A stretch of 23,047 nt of DNA from Planctomycetaceae bacterium (GTDB lineage: Bacteria; Planctomycetota; Planctomycetia; Pirellulales; Pirellulaceae), in the NCBI GenBank assembly GCA_005773145.1, contig SXHS01000207.1:1-23047 (forward strand), written 5' to 3'. The notes beneath the pieces were generated by a model that was given only the letters and a program-made list of their open reading frames with translations, had not been told where the DNA came from and did no database searches. Position numbers and translations under genes: made by a program. This document shows, piece by piece, positions 7,472 through 15,747 of the stretch (position 1 is its first letter; each line of letters begins with the position of its first letter).

Positions 7472-8815
7472 CTACAACGGCTCGGGTTCTGTCGACTCGC
7501 TGGAATCGGGCGCAGGACTTTCATGAGGCCGCGGCAGGTCAACCGGTTCGAGTCCAATATCCTGGTGCTTGTACTCGCCGAGGTTTTGTCCGCCACCGTC
7601 CTGCAGCTTGATGCCAACGGCATAGATGACCCATCCTTGAGGCACCCGCTTAAGGATCAAGGAATTGCTGTTGTAAGGATCCACAATTACCTCGGCCGGC
7701 AGTCCTAAATCGGTCACCTGAGGCGTGTCCTGGATGCCCTGGGCCTCGCGACGCTGGATGGCGTTGAGGACGCGTAGGGCTCGCAAGTGCGTCAACGTTA
7801 ACAACGTCGACTGTTGCACGGTTTGCACAGCCGGAGCAAACTCCTTGGTGGCGGCACCCGACTGCTGATAAAGGTCAAGCACCTTCTGACGAGCCGCTGC
7901 GTCTGCATAGGGCCGATCGACAACGTCGATCATGGCCTGGATCAGCTCCAAATAGTGCAATTGCTGATAGGTGATGGTCCCAAACCAAGCCGACTGGGAG
8001 GGGTGGGGATTCGCGATCCGTTCTTGGAAGCGGGCGACGCCAACGGCTCGTTCTTGCCCCAGCGCGACGCGGCAATCGCGGACCAGATCGTGCTGTGTCA
8101 GCTCAGCATCCAAGCTCGCACGTGGTGCGTCACCCACAGGGCCCGATCGCAAAATACGATTGGTGAGTTGAATCGCCGTTCCACGGGCAGCGAGCGTCAT
8201 CACGTAATTCGCGACCGTGGGTTGTTGTTGATACAGCCGAATCAATCGAAACATGGCCAAGCACGTGTCGAGGGCTGGTTCAAATTGTTGGTCGGCCAAT
8301 TGCACCAATGCATGGTACCGCAACACGCGTATGGTGGCCTGTGCCGATAGCATGGCGGATTGGACGCCGTCGAACACCGACTTGGCATCCGTCAAATCGA
8401 GTTGTGGATCGTAGGCCGTCATGTGCGAGGCCTCGATCAGCGCTGGCACCGTTTCAGGATGCTCGGCCAGAGCGGTCCGCATCGCCTGCAAAATGGTGTC
8501 GTTGACGCGACCAAAGAAAAAGGCGTCTTGGTCAACGCTGGACTCTTCGTCAACCACCGCCAAGACCTGTTTGTCGAGCGCCGTCACCTCGGGCTGCGCC
8601 ATTTTCAAGAAGGTGGCCGCGTTGTTCTCGGCGGGGACCGCCTGCGGTGCCAATTCGGCCAATGCTACCGGGTGCCCTTGGCGCTTCAGAGCGTCGAGTT
8701 CCCCCGTGACCCGCAGATTGGCCGCCAGATTGGCCAATTTCCAGCCGGCAACGCCAACCACAAACGCCGCGCCGACTAACGCCAGGGCTATGAGACCACG
8801 TTTGACGCGCAACAT
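7472..8815 (-). CDS. Membrane-anchored planctomycete protein of unknown function
   Basis: A 447-residue protein I cannot assign to a named function. It has one N-terminal membrane segment (about 6-28, after MLRVKR) and then a long soluble, mainly helical part with many Ala, Gln and Leu residues, probably facing the periplasm. Near the C-terminus (about 379-415) it has DPYNSNSLILKRVPQGWVIY and then KLQDGGG. This pattern resembles the DPFxGKPLxYRR...YSVG...DDGG ending seen in many planctomycete hypothetical proteins. The last 25 residues are acidic and Pro/Ser/Glu-rich. The gene starts 39 bp after rpsI and reads in the same direction, so it may be transcribed with the ribosomal genes, though a functional link is not expected. 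Confidence 0.85.
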   Translation of the reverse strand: MLRVKRGLIALALVGAAFVVGVAGWKLANLAANLRVTGELDALKRQGHPVALAELAPQAVPAENNAATFLKMAQPEVTALDKQVLAVVDEESSVDQDAFFFGRVNDTILQAMRTALAEHPETVPALIEASHMTAYDPQLDLTDAKSVFDGVQSAMLSAQATIRVLRYHALVQLADQQFEPALDTCLAMFRLIRLYQQQPTVANYVMTLAARGTAIQLTNRILRSGPVGDAPRASLDAELTQHDLVRDCRVALGQERAVGVARFQERIANPHPSQSAWFGTITYQQLHYLELIQAMIDVVDRPYADAAARQKVLDLYQQSGAATKEFAPAVQTVQQSTLLTLTHLRALRVLNAIQRREAQGIQDTPQVTDLGLPAEVIVDPYNSNSLILKRVPQGWVIYAVGIKLQDGGGQNLGEYKHQDIGLEPVDLPRPHESPAPDSSESTEPEPL

Positions 8816-8854
8816 GCCCGCTCGCTTTTCGTAGGACTGCCGATGCTTGATCGA

Positions 8855-9268
8855 CTAACGCTTGGAGAACTGAGTGCCGCGCCGTGCACCGCGGAGCCCG
8901 TATTTCTTGCGTTCCTTCATGCGGGAATCACGGGTGAGGTGACCGCCATCGCGCAAGGGCGGATAGGCTTCCATATCGTAGCTGCATAGGGCGCGGGCAA
9001 TCGCCATCTTGGCCGCACCCGCCTGTCCGGTGCTCCCGCCGCCGTTCACACGGATGGTGACATCGACTTGGTCCAGCTTTTGCGCAGCGACGAGTGGTGA
9101 CAGCAACTCGCTGCGGTCCTGCTCATTGGGGAAATAACTCTCCAGCGGACGTCGGTTCACCAGGATCTTGCCCTGGCCGGCACGAATTCGAACTCGCGCA
9201 ACGGCCGTCTTGCGACGTCCCGTACCGAGGGCTTCACCTGTACGTTTATCTCGTTTTACAGCTACCAT
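8855..9268 (-). CDS. rpsI: 30S ribosomal protein S9
   Basis: A 137-residue S9 (uS9). Recognised from GTGRRKTAVARVRI at the start, VRVNGGG-type VTIRVNGGGSTGQAGA in the middle, and the highly conserved basic tail RMKERKKYGLRGARRGTQFSKR-like ending whose last Lys-Arg reaches toward the ribosomal P site. Length matches the family (about 130). It follows rplM by 82 bp in the usual rplM-rpsI order. The spacer between them contains a direct repeat (9289-9321) but no obvious terminator. Confidence 0.98.
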   Translation of the reverse strand: MVAVKRDKRTGEALGTGRRKTAVARVRIRAGQGKILVNRRPLESYFPNEQDRSELLSPLVAAQKLDQVDVTIRVNGGGSTGQAGAAKMAIARALCSYDMEAYPPLRDGGHLTRDSRMKERKKYGLRGARRGTQFSKR

Positions 9269-9288
9269 CGGTTTCTCTCACATTCCAA

Positions 9289-9321
9289 CAATTTCAGTTG
9301 CACTCGGTTCAATTTCAGTTG
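9289..9321. repeat. 12-bp direct repeat in the rplM-rpsI spacer
   Basis: CAATTTCAGTTG occurs at 9289-9300 and 9310-9321 (period 21). It is one of several two-copy direct repeats in the spacers of this window. Confidence 0.6.
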
Positions 9322-9350
9322 GCTCATCTAAGCCCGCGCGACAGCGATCG

Positions 9351-9821
9351 CTACTGACCATTCGCACCCTGGATCGTTAGGGGTTCGGGCATCTGAGCTT
9401 GATGCGGGTGATCGGGCCCAACATACAATTTGAGCTTCGACAACATTTGCGTGGCCAAGCGATTCTTGGGGAGCATGCGCCGCACTGCATCGTATAGGAC
9501 GCGTGTGGGATTGCGATCGACACGATCGTGGGCCGATTCGGTACGCAGGCCGGTGTACCCCGTGTACCAGGTGTACGTTTTTTTATCCCACTTATTGCCC
9601 GTCAAACGAACCTTCTCGCAATTGACCACGATCACAAAGTCACCCGTGTCCACATGCGGTGTGTAAATGGGCCGGTGCTTACCCATCAGCCGAACGGCAA
9701 TGTCGCTGGCCAAGCGGCCGACGACCAGGTCCGTGGCGTCCACGATGTGCCACTTCCGCTCAATTTGGCCCGGTTTGGCCATGGTGGTCCGCTGCGAGAC
9801 GGTTTTCGTATTCGCCCCCAT
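9351..9821 (-). CDS. rplM: 50S ribosomal protein L13
   Basis: A 156-residue L13 (uL13), an early-assembly protein of the large subunit. Recognised from KWHIVDATDLVVGRLAS, the core DTGDFVIVVNCEKVRLTG with TYTWYTGYTG, and RRMLPKNRLATQMLSKLKLY, followed by the HPHQAQ motif near the end. It is slightly longer than E. coli L13 (142) because of an N-terminal extension of about 20 residues before KWHIVDA. ATG 9821 is preferred over GTG 9824 because GGGGAG lies about 8 bp upstream of it. It is the first gene of the rplM-rpsI operon; its promoter should lie in the repeat-bearing spacer to the right. Confidence 0.97.
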   Translation of the reverse strand: MGANTKTVSQRTTMAKPGQIERKWHIVDATDLVVGRLASDIAVRLMGKHRPIYTPHVDTGDFVIVVNCEKVRLTGNKWDKKTYTWYTGYTGLRTESAHDRVDRNPTRVLYDAVRRMLPKNRLATQMLSKLKLYVGPDHPHQAQMPEPLTIQGANGQ

Positions 9822-9852
9822 CACTCACTCTCCCCTGCCAGCTACGACACTC

Positions 9853-9910
9853 GAGTCACACGCCATGAGTCACACGCCCCGCGTCGCAAGCTCTGAGTCG
9901 CAAGCTCTGA
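9853..9910. repeat. Two adjacent period-14 tandem duplications upstream of rplM
   Basis: GAGTCACACGCC occurs at 9853-9864 and 9867-9878. Directly after that, GTCGCAAGCTCTGA occurs at 9883-9896 and 9897-9910 without a mismatch, plus a partial third copy GTC. Two independent duplications with the same period next to each other are not expected by chance. Confidence 0.85.
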
Positions 9911-10045
9911 GTCCACACATCGCATATCACACGGGCCGCATACCTAGGCCCCGTACCTACGGGTCCCGGGTACCGACAGACTATCGGCAAACCACGCATG
10001 GTACCGGATAGGAAAAAGGGCTTCAAGGTGGCCGTATCGAGTTTT

Positions 10046-10076
10046 CCCGCCGGGCGGGCCTTCGGGCCGGGGCGGG
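10046..10076 (+). other. GC-rich hairpin with TTCG tetraloop in the pntAA leader
   Basis: CCCGCC (10046-10051) pairs with GGCGGG (10071-10076). Inside it GGCC-TTCG-GGCC forms a tetraloop hairpin at 10057-10068. It lies 165 bp upstream of the pntAA start and is not followed by a T tract, so it looks like leader structure and not a terminator. Confidence 0.35.
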
Positions 10077-10240
10077 CATGCCTTACGATAGCATTTCGAG
10101 GCGGCGGCGCGGCCCCAAAGGCCGGCCACGCATGGTGAATCGCGAGCGGCCGATCCGAGCGAGACGCTCGAGCCGAGGAATTTGGGGGCAAGACGCGGCG
10201 AATCCGGCCGGTCGGGGCCTGCGGAAATTGGGGGAGAGCC

Positions 10241-11401
10241 ATGAAAATTGGGACGGCAGCCGAGACGTTTCCGGGGGAACGGCGCGTGGCAATGGTTCCC
10301 GACACGGTGCCAGCACTCATTAAGACAGGCCTCGAGGTGCTCATTGAGACCGGGGCGGGCGAGCGGGCCGGCTTTGGCGATCAGGCCTATCGCGACAAGG
10401 GTGCACAGATCGTTCCCGACCGGCGCACCGCCCAGGCCGCCGACATTGTCGTTCAGGTCCGCTGCGGTGGGGTGGCGACCGGCACAGCCAACGCCGATTT
10501 GGGTACCTGGCGTGGCGATCAGGTGCTCATTGGCATGTGCGACCCGTTGGGATTTCCAGCGGCGTGCCAGCGTCTGGCCGAAACGGGCGTTACCCTCATG
10601 GCGCTGGAGTTGGTGCCACGGATCACAAGGGCGCAGAGCATGGACGTGCTCTCGTCGATGGCCACCGTGGCGGGCTATCGGGCGGTCCTGCTGGCCGCGC
10701 TCGAATTGCCTCGCATGTTTCCGCTGCTCATGACCGCCGCCGGCACGCTCAAACCGGCACGAGTCTTTGTTATCGGGGCAGGCGTTGCTGGCCTGCAGGC
10801 GATGGCCACGGCTCGACGCTTGGGGGCAATTGTCCAGGCCTATGACGTGCGCGCCGCAGCCAAGGAACAAGTCGAAAGCGTTGGTGCCCGCTTCGTGCAG
10901 ATGGAGTTGAAGCCCGGCGATGCGGAAGATCGTGGCGGCTATGCTAAGGCCATGGACGAGGCGTTTTACGAAAAGCAACGCCAACTGATGGCGTCCGTCG
11001 TCGCTGAGAGTGATGTGGTGATCACAACGGCGGCAATTCCAGGAAAGGCCTCGCCGCGCTTGGTGACCGCAGAGGCCGTACACGCCATGCGTCCCGGATC
11101 GGTCATCGTGGACCTGGCAGCTGAACGGGGCGGAAATTGTGAATTGACCAAGGCGGACCAACGCCTAGTGGCCCATGGCGTCACGATCCTTGGCCCCACC
11201 AACTTGCCGGCCGAGATCCCCTACCACGCCAGTTTGATGTTTGCCAAGAACATCACCCACTTCGTGCAAAACATCGTCCGTGATGGGACGCTGCAATGGT
11301 CGGCTGACGATGAGATCATTCGCGATAGCACGGTCGCGCGCGGAGGCCAGATCACCCACCCGCGTGTCCGCGAACTCTTGGGACTTGGCCCCACCAGCTA
11401 G
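10241..11401 (+). CDS. pntAA: NAD(P) transhydrogenase subunit alpha part 1 (domain I)
   Basis: A 386-residue protein matching the soluble NAD(H)-binding domain I of proton-translocating transhydrogenase. The N-terminus has GTAAETFPGERRVAMVP. The catalytic loop reads RITRAQSMDVLSS, with R127, Q132, D135 and S138 at exactly the positions known from the Rhodospirillum rubrum enzyme. The Rossmann motif VIGAGVAGLQA (GAGVAG at 179-184) ends with D202, which selects NAD over NADP. It ends normally for a split-type alpha-1 subunit. In most genomes pntAB (membrane) and pntB (NADP-binding plus membrane) follow directly; here a hairpin and an unrelated GAF gene follow. GGGGAGA lies just before the ATG. 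Alanine dehydrogenase is a related fold, but the RAQSMD loop argues for transhydrogenase. Confidence 0.93.
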   Translation: MKIGTAAETFPGERRVAMVPDTVPALIKTGLEVLIETGAGERAGFGDQAYRDKGAQIVPDRRTAQAADIVVQVRCGGVATGTANADLGTWRGDQVLIGMCDPLGFPAACQRLAETGVTLMALELVPRITRAQSMDVLSSMATVAGYRAVLLAALELPRMFPLLMTAAGTLKPARVFVIGAGVAGLQAMATARRLGAIVQAYDVRAAAKEQVESVGARFVQMELKPGDAEDRGGYAKAMDEAFYEKQRQLMASVVAESDVVITTAAIPGKASPRLVTAEAVHAMRPGSVIVDLAAERGGNCELTKADQRLVAHGVTILGPTNLPAEIPYHASLMFAKNITHFVQNIVRDGTLQWSADDEIIRDSTVARGGQITHPRVRELLGLGPTS

Positions 11402-11458
11402 CGCCGGTTGCAGCCCTGACGATGCAATCGTTGCGTAAATTCCATACATCCCGCGCAT

Positions 11459-11488
11459 TGGTCGCGCCTTAAGCGCGGCGCGCGACCA
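11459..11488 (+). terminator. Hairpin downstream of pntAA
   Basis: TGGTCGCGC (11459-11467) and GCGCGACCA (11480-11488) form a perfect 9-bp GC-rich stem with a 12-nt loop, 58 bp after the pntAA stop. There is no T tract on either side, so termination is plausible but unproven. Confidence 0.4.
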
Positions 11489-11670
11489 TCCGATACGGGT
11501 ACCTGTGGCTGTTACAGCCTACGCAACCGGTCTTAAGTGGCCCGTTCTGTCCAGATTGCGATTCATTCTGCCCCAAGTTCGAGTCGCATAATGCCCGATG
11601 GTAATCTACGACGCCTGGAGAAAACAGGAATCCTGTAGCTACCTTACCATTTGACGAGAAGAATCCGACT

Positions 11671-13326
11671 GTGACTGCAACTGCCGATTTTCCGCGTCTG
11701 TTTTCGGAGACGCCTGCCCATGTCGAACCGCCGCATGACGACACCTTATCGTCGGTGTGCCGCGCGTTTCATCAAGCAACTGGCTGGCAGCTCTTTCACG
11801 AGGGCCAGAACCACGGGCCGGCGGGCGCCTGGTCCATGACCATTCCCACGTCGGCTACTGGGGGCAGTCCGAGTCACCTGATCATGCAGCCGCCCACGTC
11901 CGACGCGGTGGCGCCAGCGGTTCCCATTTCCAAGGCACAAGCCCGGGCACTTGCCGAGTCGGTGGGCCAGCTCGCCGTAGAACTTGCCCGCACGCAAAGT
12001 GTCCTTCGGCAGCGCGAAACAGAATTGGCGACCGCCATCCCCTTTGCCATCGAATTGGGCCTTAACAACTCGCAGTTGGCAGCCCGCTTGGAAACCATCC
12101 TGCGGGACGGTGCGATTGCGATGGATTGTCAGGCAGCCGGACTCTATATGTTGGATGATGCGACCAGCCAGCTGAAGTTGCGAGTCCAATGGGGACTCTC
12201 GCCCAAACGTTTCGCGGCTCCAGCACGTATCCTCAGCGATGCCGTTGCCGATCTCGAGGCGCTATGTGGCGATGTGGTGACTTTGGATACACGCGCCGAG
12301 GTCCAACGGTGGCAAGCACCCGAAGATTTCTCGGCAGCAGCCTGCGTGGCCGTGACGAGTTTGAGCGTCCCGTTGGGAACGATCTGGTTCTATTCCAAAC
12401 GGGCTCGTAGTTTCTCCGCTCCTACCATCAAGCTCATGCAGGTGTTAGCCTCGCACATCGCAACCGAACTGGATCGTGAATCGCTCTGGCGCGAAACACG
12501 CCAGGGCGGTCGAACCACGGGCACGAGTTCGGCGTCCCAGGTGGCGGACATCCAATGGCAGCAAGCACAGCTGGCCCCCGTTGTCCCGCTGTTGGAGGGC
12601 TGGCAGGTATCTGCGGCACGTCAATTTGGGGAGGCGGCCGCTGGAGAATTACTGCACTGGTACGTGCCGGAAACCGGTCGCCTTTCGTTGACTTTGGGGC
12701 AGGCGTCGGGATCGGGATGGGTCGGGGCTCTATCGGCCGCCCGCTTGAGTGGTGCCCTGCAGAGCGAGGTGTTACGCGATCAGAAGCCGGAACAAATCCT
12801 GCTACATCTCAATCAACTCCTCTGGATGGCCTCCACGGGCGACCAACGGGCAGCCCTGCTGCAAGCACAACTCGACACCGATACGGGACTGTTAACTCTA
12901 GCCAGCGCCGGTACGGTCCGCGCGGTGTTGGTCCGGGATGGCCGAATGACGTATGTCGCGCCTTCACCAACAGGGGGGAACGCGTTGCTGGGATATTCCC
13001 CTGACAGCCTATGGCAGCCGGCTAGTTACCGTATGTCACGCGGGGATGTGCTTGTGTTGTTCAGTACCGAGGCCGATTCCGTGGAGTGGGACGCGTCGTC
13101 GACGGCAGCTCCATACGCCACGAGCGACAGGCCATCCGCAAGAGCCATCGACGTTATGGATCCTGCCGGCCAACCAGCTCCGTGCTGCGACGCTTTGGAC
13201 TGGGACGAGGGGCCGTGGCGTCAGACTGCCAATCAAATTGCCGAGTTTGTCGCGCAGCAACAACTGGACCGCGCGGGTAAGCCCGTCCCCATCACCTCCA
13301 CCCTCGTCGTGAAGCGAATGGCTTGA
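11671..13326 (+). CDS. GAF domain protein with degenerate SpoIIE/PPM-type phosphatase domain
   Basis: A 551-residue cytoplasmic protein starting at GTG 11671. Residues 1-85 are unassigned, 86-120 form a likely helix or coiled coil, about 125-270 read as a GAF sensor domain, and about 300-551 follow the outline of a PP2C/SpoIIE (PPM) domain. Active members have GGDYYD, GDVxGHG, TDG and a late DD. Here the matching places read FGEAAAGELLHW (319-330), GQASGSG (343-349), FSTEAD (464-469) and ITSTLVV (541-547), so the metal-binding aspartates are absent. The fold marks around them remain: SAARLSGAL, SAGTVRAVLVRDG and RGDVLVLFS. The best reading is a pseudophosphatase that senses through GAF and binds a partner such as an anti-sigma antagonist. 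No anti-sigma or antagonist gene lies beside it. A tRNA-Leu promoter overlaps its 3' end. The domain call is good, the loss of catalysis is inferred by eye. Confidence 0.8.
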   Translation: MTATADFPRLFSETPAHVEPPHDDTLSSVCRAFHQATGWQLFHEGQNHGPAGAWSMTIPTSATGGSPSHLIMQPPTSDAVAPAVPISKAQARALAESVGQLAVELARTQSVLRQRETELATAIPFAIELGLNNSQLAARLETILRDGAIAMDCQAAGLYMLDDATSQLKLRVQWGLSPKRFAAPARILSDAVADLEALCGDVVTLDTRAEVQRWQAPEDFSAAACVAVTSLSVPLGTIWFYSKRARSFSAPTIKLMQVLASHIATELDRESLWRETRQGGRTTGTSSASQVADIQWQQAQLAPVVPLLEGWQVSAARQFGEAAAGELLHWYVPETGRLSLTLGQASGSGWVGALSAARLSGALQSEVLRDQKPEQILLHLNQLLWMASTGDQRAALLQAQLDTDTGLLTLASAGTVRAVLVRDGRMTYVAPSPTGGNALLGYSPDSLWQPASYRMSRGDVLVLFSTEADSVEWDASSTAAPYATSDRPSARAIDVMDPAGQPAPCCDALDWDEGPWRQTANQIAEFVAQQQLDRAGKPVPITSTLVVKRMA

Positions 13327-13350
13327 CGCCCGCGAATAATGGCCTAGACT
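13323..13350 (+). promoter_or_regulatory. Promoter of tRNA-Leu
   Basis: TTGACG (13323-13328), 16 bp, then TAGACT (13345-13350), a good housekeeping promoter. It overlaps the stop codon of the GAF gene and places the transcription start about 20 bp before the tRNA. Confidence 0.6.
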
Positions 13351-13375
13351 GATCCATCTCGGAACACGCCAAGCT

Positions 13376-13459
13376 GCGGGAATGGCGGAATTGGCAGACG
13401 CGCCAGGTTGAGGGCCTGGTGGGGGCAACCCCGTGGAGGTTCGAGTCCTCTTTCCCGCA
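13376..13459 (+). tRNA. tRNA-Leu (anticodon GAG)
   Basis: An 84-nt class II tRNA. The acceptor stem GCGGGAA pairs with TTCCCGC (13452-13458), with discriminator A at 13459. The anticodon arm CCAGG-TTGAGGG-CCTGG gives anticodon GAG, reading CUC/CUU leucine codons. A long variable arm (TGGGGGCAACCCCGT) and the T arm GGAGG-TTCGAGT-CCTCT follow. The CCA end is not encoded directly (the DNA reads CTCCA after the discriminator), so CCA is added enzymatically. Confidence 0.96.
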
Positions 13460-13465
13460 CTCCAT

Positions 13466-13590
13466 TTGAGAATGGTTGCGCTTGAGAATGGTTGCGCGTA
13501 CTCGCGCTACAAGCACACGCTACAAGCACGTGGCGCAAGCCAGTGAGTCCCCCCCGTGAATCGTCGTAAAGGCCCGGTCGTAAAGGCCCG
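13466..13590. repeat. Three short tandem duplications after tRNA-Leu
   Basis: The spacer between the tRNA and the end of speA contains three separate two-copy duplications: TTGAGAATGGTTGCGC at 13466-13481 and 13482-13497 (16 bp, perfect); CGCTACAAGCAC at 13505-13516 and 13518-13529 (period 13); and GTCGTAAAGGCCCG at 13563-13576 and 13577-13590 (14 bp, perfect). No gene is visible in this 160-bp stretch. Confidence 0.85.
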
Positions 13591-13619
13591 ACAGCGCGAT
13601 GCGTTAAGGCTTGGTCAGC

Positions 13620-15590
13620 TTACGGTTTTTCTTGTAGATCGGCGAGGGCCACGGGGACAGGTGCAACTTCCGTTTGGGCGTGTTCAATCAGATAGGTGTA
13701 GCTGCTGAGTCCAGCTTCATAGAACTTGACGAAGCGGCCGGCTTCCCAATGGTCGATGCGCCCTTCTCGCACGGCCGTCTCCACGGCCGTTTGTAGTTGA
13801 TGGATCAGACTGGCCTGGTTGTACTGGACATAGTCCAACACCTCGCGCACGGTATCCCCCTTGATGATCGTTTCCAGAGTGACTTCGCCCGTTTCGCTTA
13901 GATTCACGTGAACCGCGTTCGTGTCACCGAACAGATTGTGCAGGTCGCCGAGGATTTCTTGGTAAGCGCCTAGCAAAAAGGCTCCGAGGTAATAGGGGGT
14001 ACTGTCGTAGGCATGGAGAGGCAAGGTTCGTCGCACATCGCGGTGATCGATAAACTGGTCGATCTTGCCGTCCGAATCGCAGGTGATGTCCGCCAAGACG
14101 CCGAAACGTGAGGGGCGTTCCGCCAGCCGGTGGATGGGCATCACGGGAAACAATTGGCCGATGGCCCAGCTATCCGGCATCGACTGAAACAGAGAAAAAT
14201 TGCAGAAGTACGTATCGGAGAGCATGCGGTCCAGGCCTTGGAGTTCTTCCGGAATCTGGTCCAGGCCGTGCGCCAATTTGCGAATCTTATGGCAGATGGC
14301 GAAGAAAAGACGCTCTGCCGTGCACCGCTGGTCCAGCGGCAGATACCCGGTGCTGAACAGATTCATGGTCATGTCCAGCGCGAGCTGGGCATCGTGGTAG
14401 CTTTCCAAGATATTCCGCGGGCTGAGTTCGCGGTAGGTGAGCGCCAGATCGTGCAAAGGTTGCTCGGCCTGCTCGGGGACCTCGTGCGGAACGGGCTCGT
14501 TATCCCCTTGCGAGCAGACGCCGAGGACGCCAAACACGAGGGCTCCGTGGTAGGCGGCCAACGCCCGACCGCTCTCGGAGACGATATTGGGCTGCGGCAC
14601 TCCTGCATCCTCGCAGACGCTGCGAATGTAATAGACCACGTCGTTGGCGTACTCTTGCAGCGTGTAATTAACGCTGGATTCAAAATTGGTTTGCGAGCCG
14701 TCGTAGTCGACGCCCAAACCGCCTCCAACATCCAGATAGCGCAGGCCGGCGCCCCGCTTGACCAGATCGGTGTAGATGCGTGCCGCTTCGTTGATCGCAC
14801 CTTTCAAGAAGCGAATGTTGGTGATCTGACTCCCGAGATGGAAGTGGAGTAGCTGAAAGCAATCGGCCATGCCACGGGACTGCAACTCATCGAGTGCCCG
14901 CAGGATCTCGCCGACGGTTAGCCCGAACTTCGACCGATAGCCGCCGGAGGACTGCCAACGTCCCGCGCCGCGCGAGGCCAATTTCACTCGCATGCCAATC
15001 GATGGCCGCACGCCGATTCGTTCGGCTTGGCTCAGGATCAAATCGAGTTCCGTGAACTTTTCCACGACGGGAATCACCTGTCGGCCCATTTTTTGAGCCA
15101 GCATGGCCATTTCGATGAATTCCGAATCCTTGAATCCATTGCAGATAATAGGTGTGCTGGCATCCGTCATGGCAATCACGGCCAGCAACTCCGGCTTGCT
15201 GCCGGCTTCCAAGCCGAAGCCATATTGTTTGCCGTGGTGCAGAATTTCTTCCACGACTTGGCGTTGTTGGTTGACCTTGATGGGATAGACGCAGATGTAG
15301 CGGCCTTGATAATCGTGATCCTCGATAGCCCGGGCGAACACATCGTGGATCTCACGCAACCGGTCTTTCAAGATTCCGTTGAAGCGAATCAAAATCGGCA
15401 GATTCACACCACGGATCTGCAATCGATCGATCAACTGCTTAATATCGATCCACCGATCCGGATGCTTGTCGGGATGGGCGCGCAGATTGCCGTTGGAACC
15501 GACTGAGAAATAGCCCTTTCCCCAACGAGCCACGTCGTACAGTTCATTCGCATCGGCGGTGGACCAGCGGCGAGAGGAATCATCAATCAT
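13620..15590 (-). CDS. speA: Biosynthetic arginine decarboxylase
   Basis: A 656-residue PLP enzyme of the fold-type III alanine-racemase-like family that converts arginine to agmatine, the first step of the agmatine route to putrescine and spermidine. Marks seen: N-terminal WGKGYFSVGSNGNL, the PLP lysine K105 in VYPIKVNQQ, LHFHLGSQI, the phosphate-binding glycine stretch GGGLGVDYDGS, SESGRA, and in the C-terminal beta domain ADITCDSDGKID with catalytic C504. The length is typical of SpeA (about 630-660). A GAGGC sits about 6 bp before ATG 15590. It lies 157 bp downstream of the kinase gene on the same strand, so a separate promoter in that gap is likely. No speB (agmatinase) or aguA gene lies nearby, so the following step is encoded elsewhere. 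Confidence 0.97.
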   Translation of the reverse strand: MIDDSSRRWSTADANELYDVARWGKGYFSVGSNGNLRAHPDKHPDRWIDIKQLIDRLQIRGVNLPILIRFNGILKDRLREIHDVFARAIEDHDYQGRYICVYPIKVNQQRQVVEEILHHGKQYGFGLEAGSKPELLAVIAMTDASTPIICNGFKDSEFIEMAMLAQKMGRQVIPVVEKFTELDLILSQAERIGVRPSIGMRVKLASRGAGRWQSSGGYRSKFGLTVGEILRALDELQSRGMADCFQLLHFHLGSQITNIRFLKGAINEAARIYTDLVKRGAGLRYLDVGGGLGVDYDGSQTNFESSVNYTLQEYANDVVYYIRSVCEDAGVPQPNIVSESGRALAAYHGALVFGVLGVCSQGDNEPVPHEVPEQAEQPLHDLALTYRELSPRNILESYHDAQLALDMTMNLFSTGYLPLDQRCTAERLFFAICHKIRKLAHGLDQIPEELQGLDRMLSDTYFCNFSLFQSMPDSWAIGQLFPVMPIHRLAERPSRFGVLADITCDSDGKIDQFIDHRDVRRTLPLHAYDSTPYYLGAFLLGAYQEILGDLHNLFGDTNAVHVNLSETGEVTLETIIKGDTVREVLDYVQYNQASLIHQLQTAVETAVREGRIDHWEAGRFVKFYEAGLSSYTYLIEHAQTEVAPVPVALADLQEKP

Positions 15591-15747
15591 CGGTTTGCCT
15601 CAACCCTATCTGTTGATCGGGAGCCTGCACCATCACGCCTCCGGGCGCGCCCGGCCATTGGCAACGGGATCCTGCGGGACCACATTCTTGTACCAGGAAC
15701 GAAGACGCAACGAAAGGCAGGAGTCGTGCCAGGAGATGTGGTGTTGC

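Larger units (their letters stand above)
9822..10240. other. Divergent spacer between rplM and pntAA
   Basis: A spacer of about 420 bp without a credible gene. The rplM-proximal half carries two period-14 tandem duplications (9853-9878 and 9883-9910). The pntAA-proximal half is very GC-rich with hairpins, including one at 10046-10076 and GAGCG-AGAC-GCTC near 10160. Promoters for both divergent units must be here, but I could not pick convincing hexamers. Confidence 0.6.

Noticed and set aside
9944..11161. Long minus-strand open frame (about 405 codons) antisense to pntAA
   Set aside because: It lies opposite a gene with clear catalytic motifs, shows no domain, and is explained by GC-rich codon bias leaving the antisense frame open.
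13376..13590. tRNA-Leu with following repeats as an integration site of a genomic island
   Set aside because: No integrase, no repeat of the tRNA 3' end and no foreign-looking genes; the repeats are short local duplications also found elsewhere.
14130..14852. Plus-strand open frame (240 codons) opposite speA
   Set aside because: Antisense shadow of an unmistakable arginine decarboxylase.
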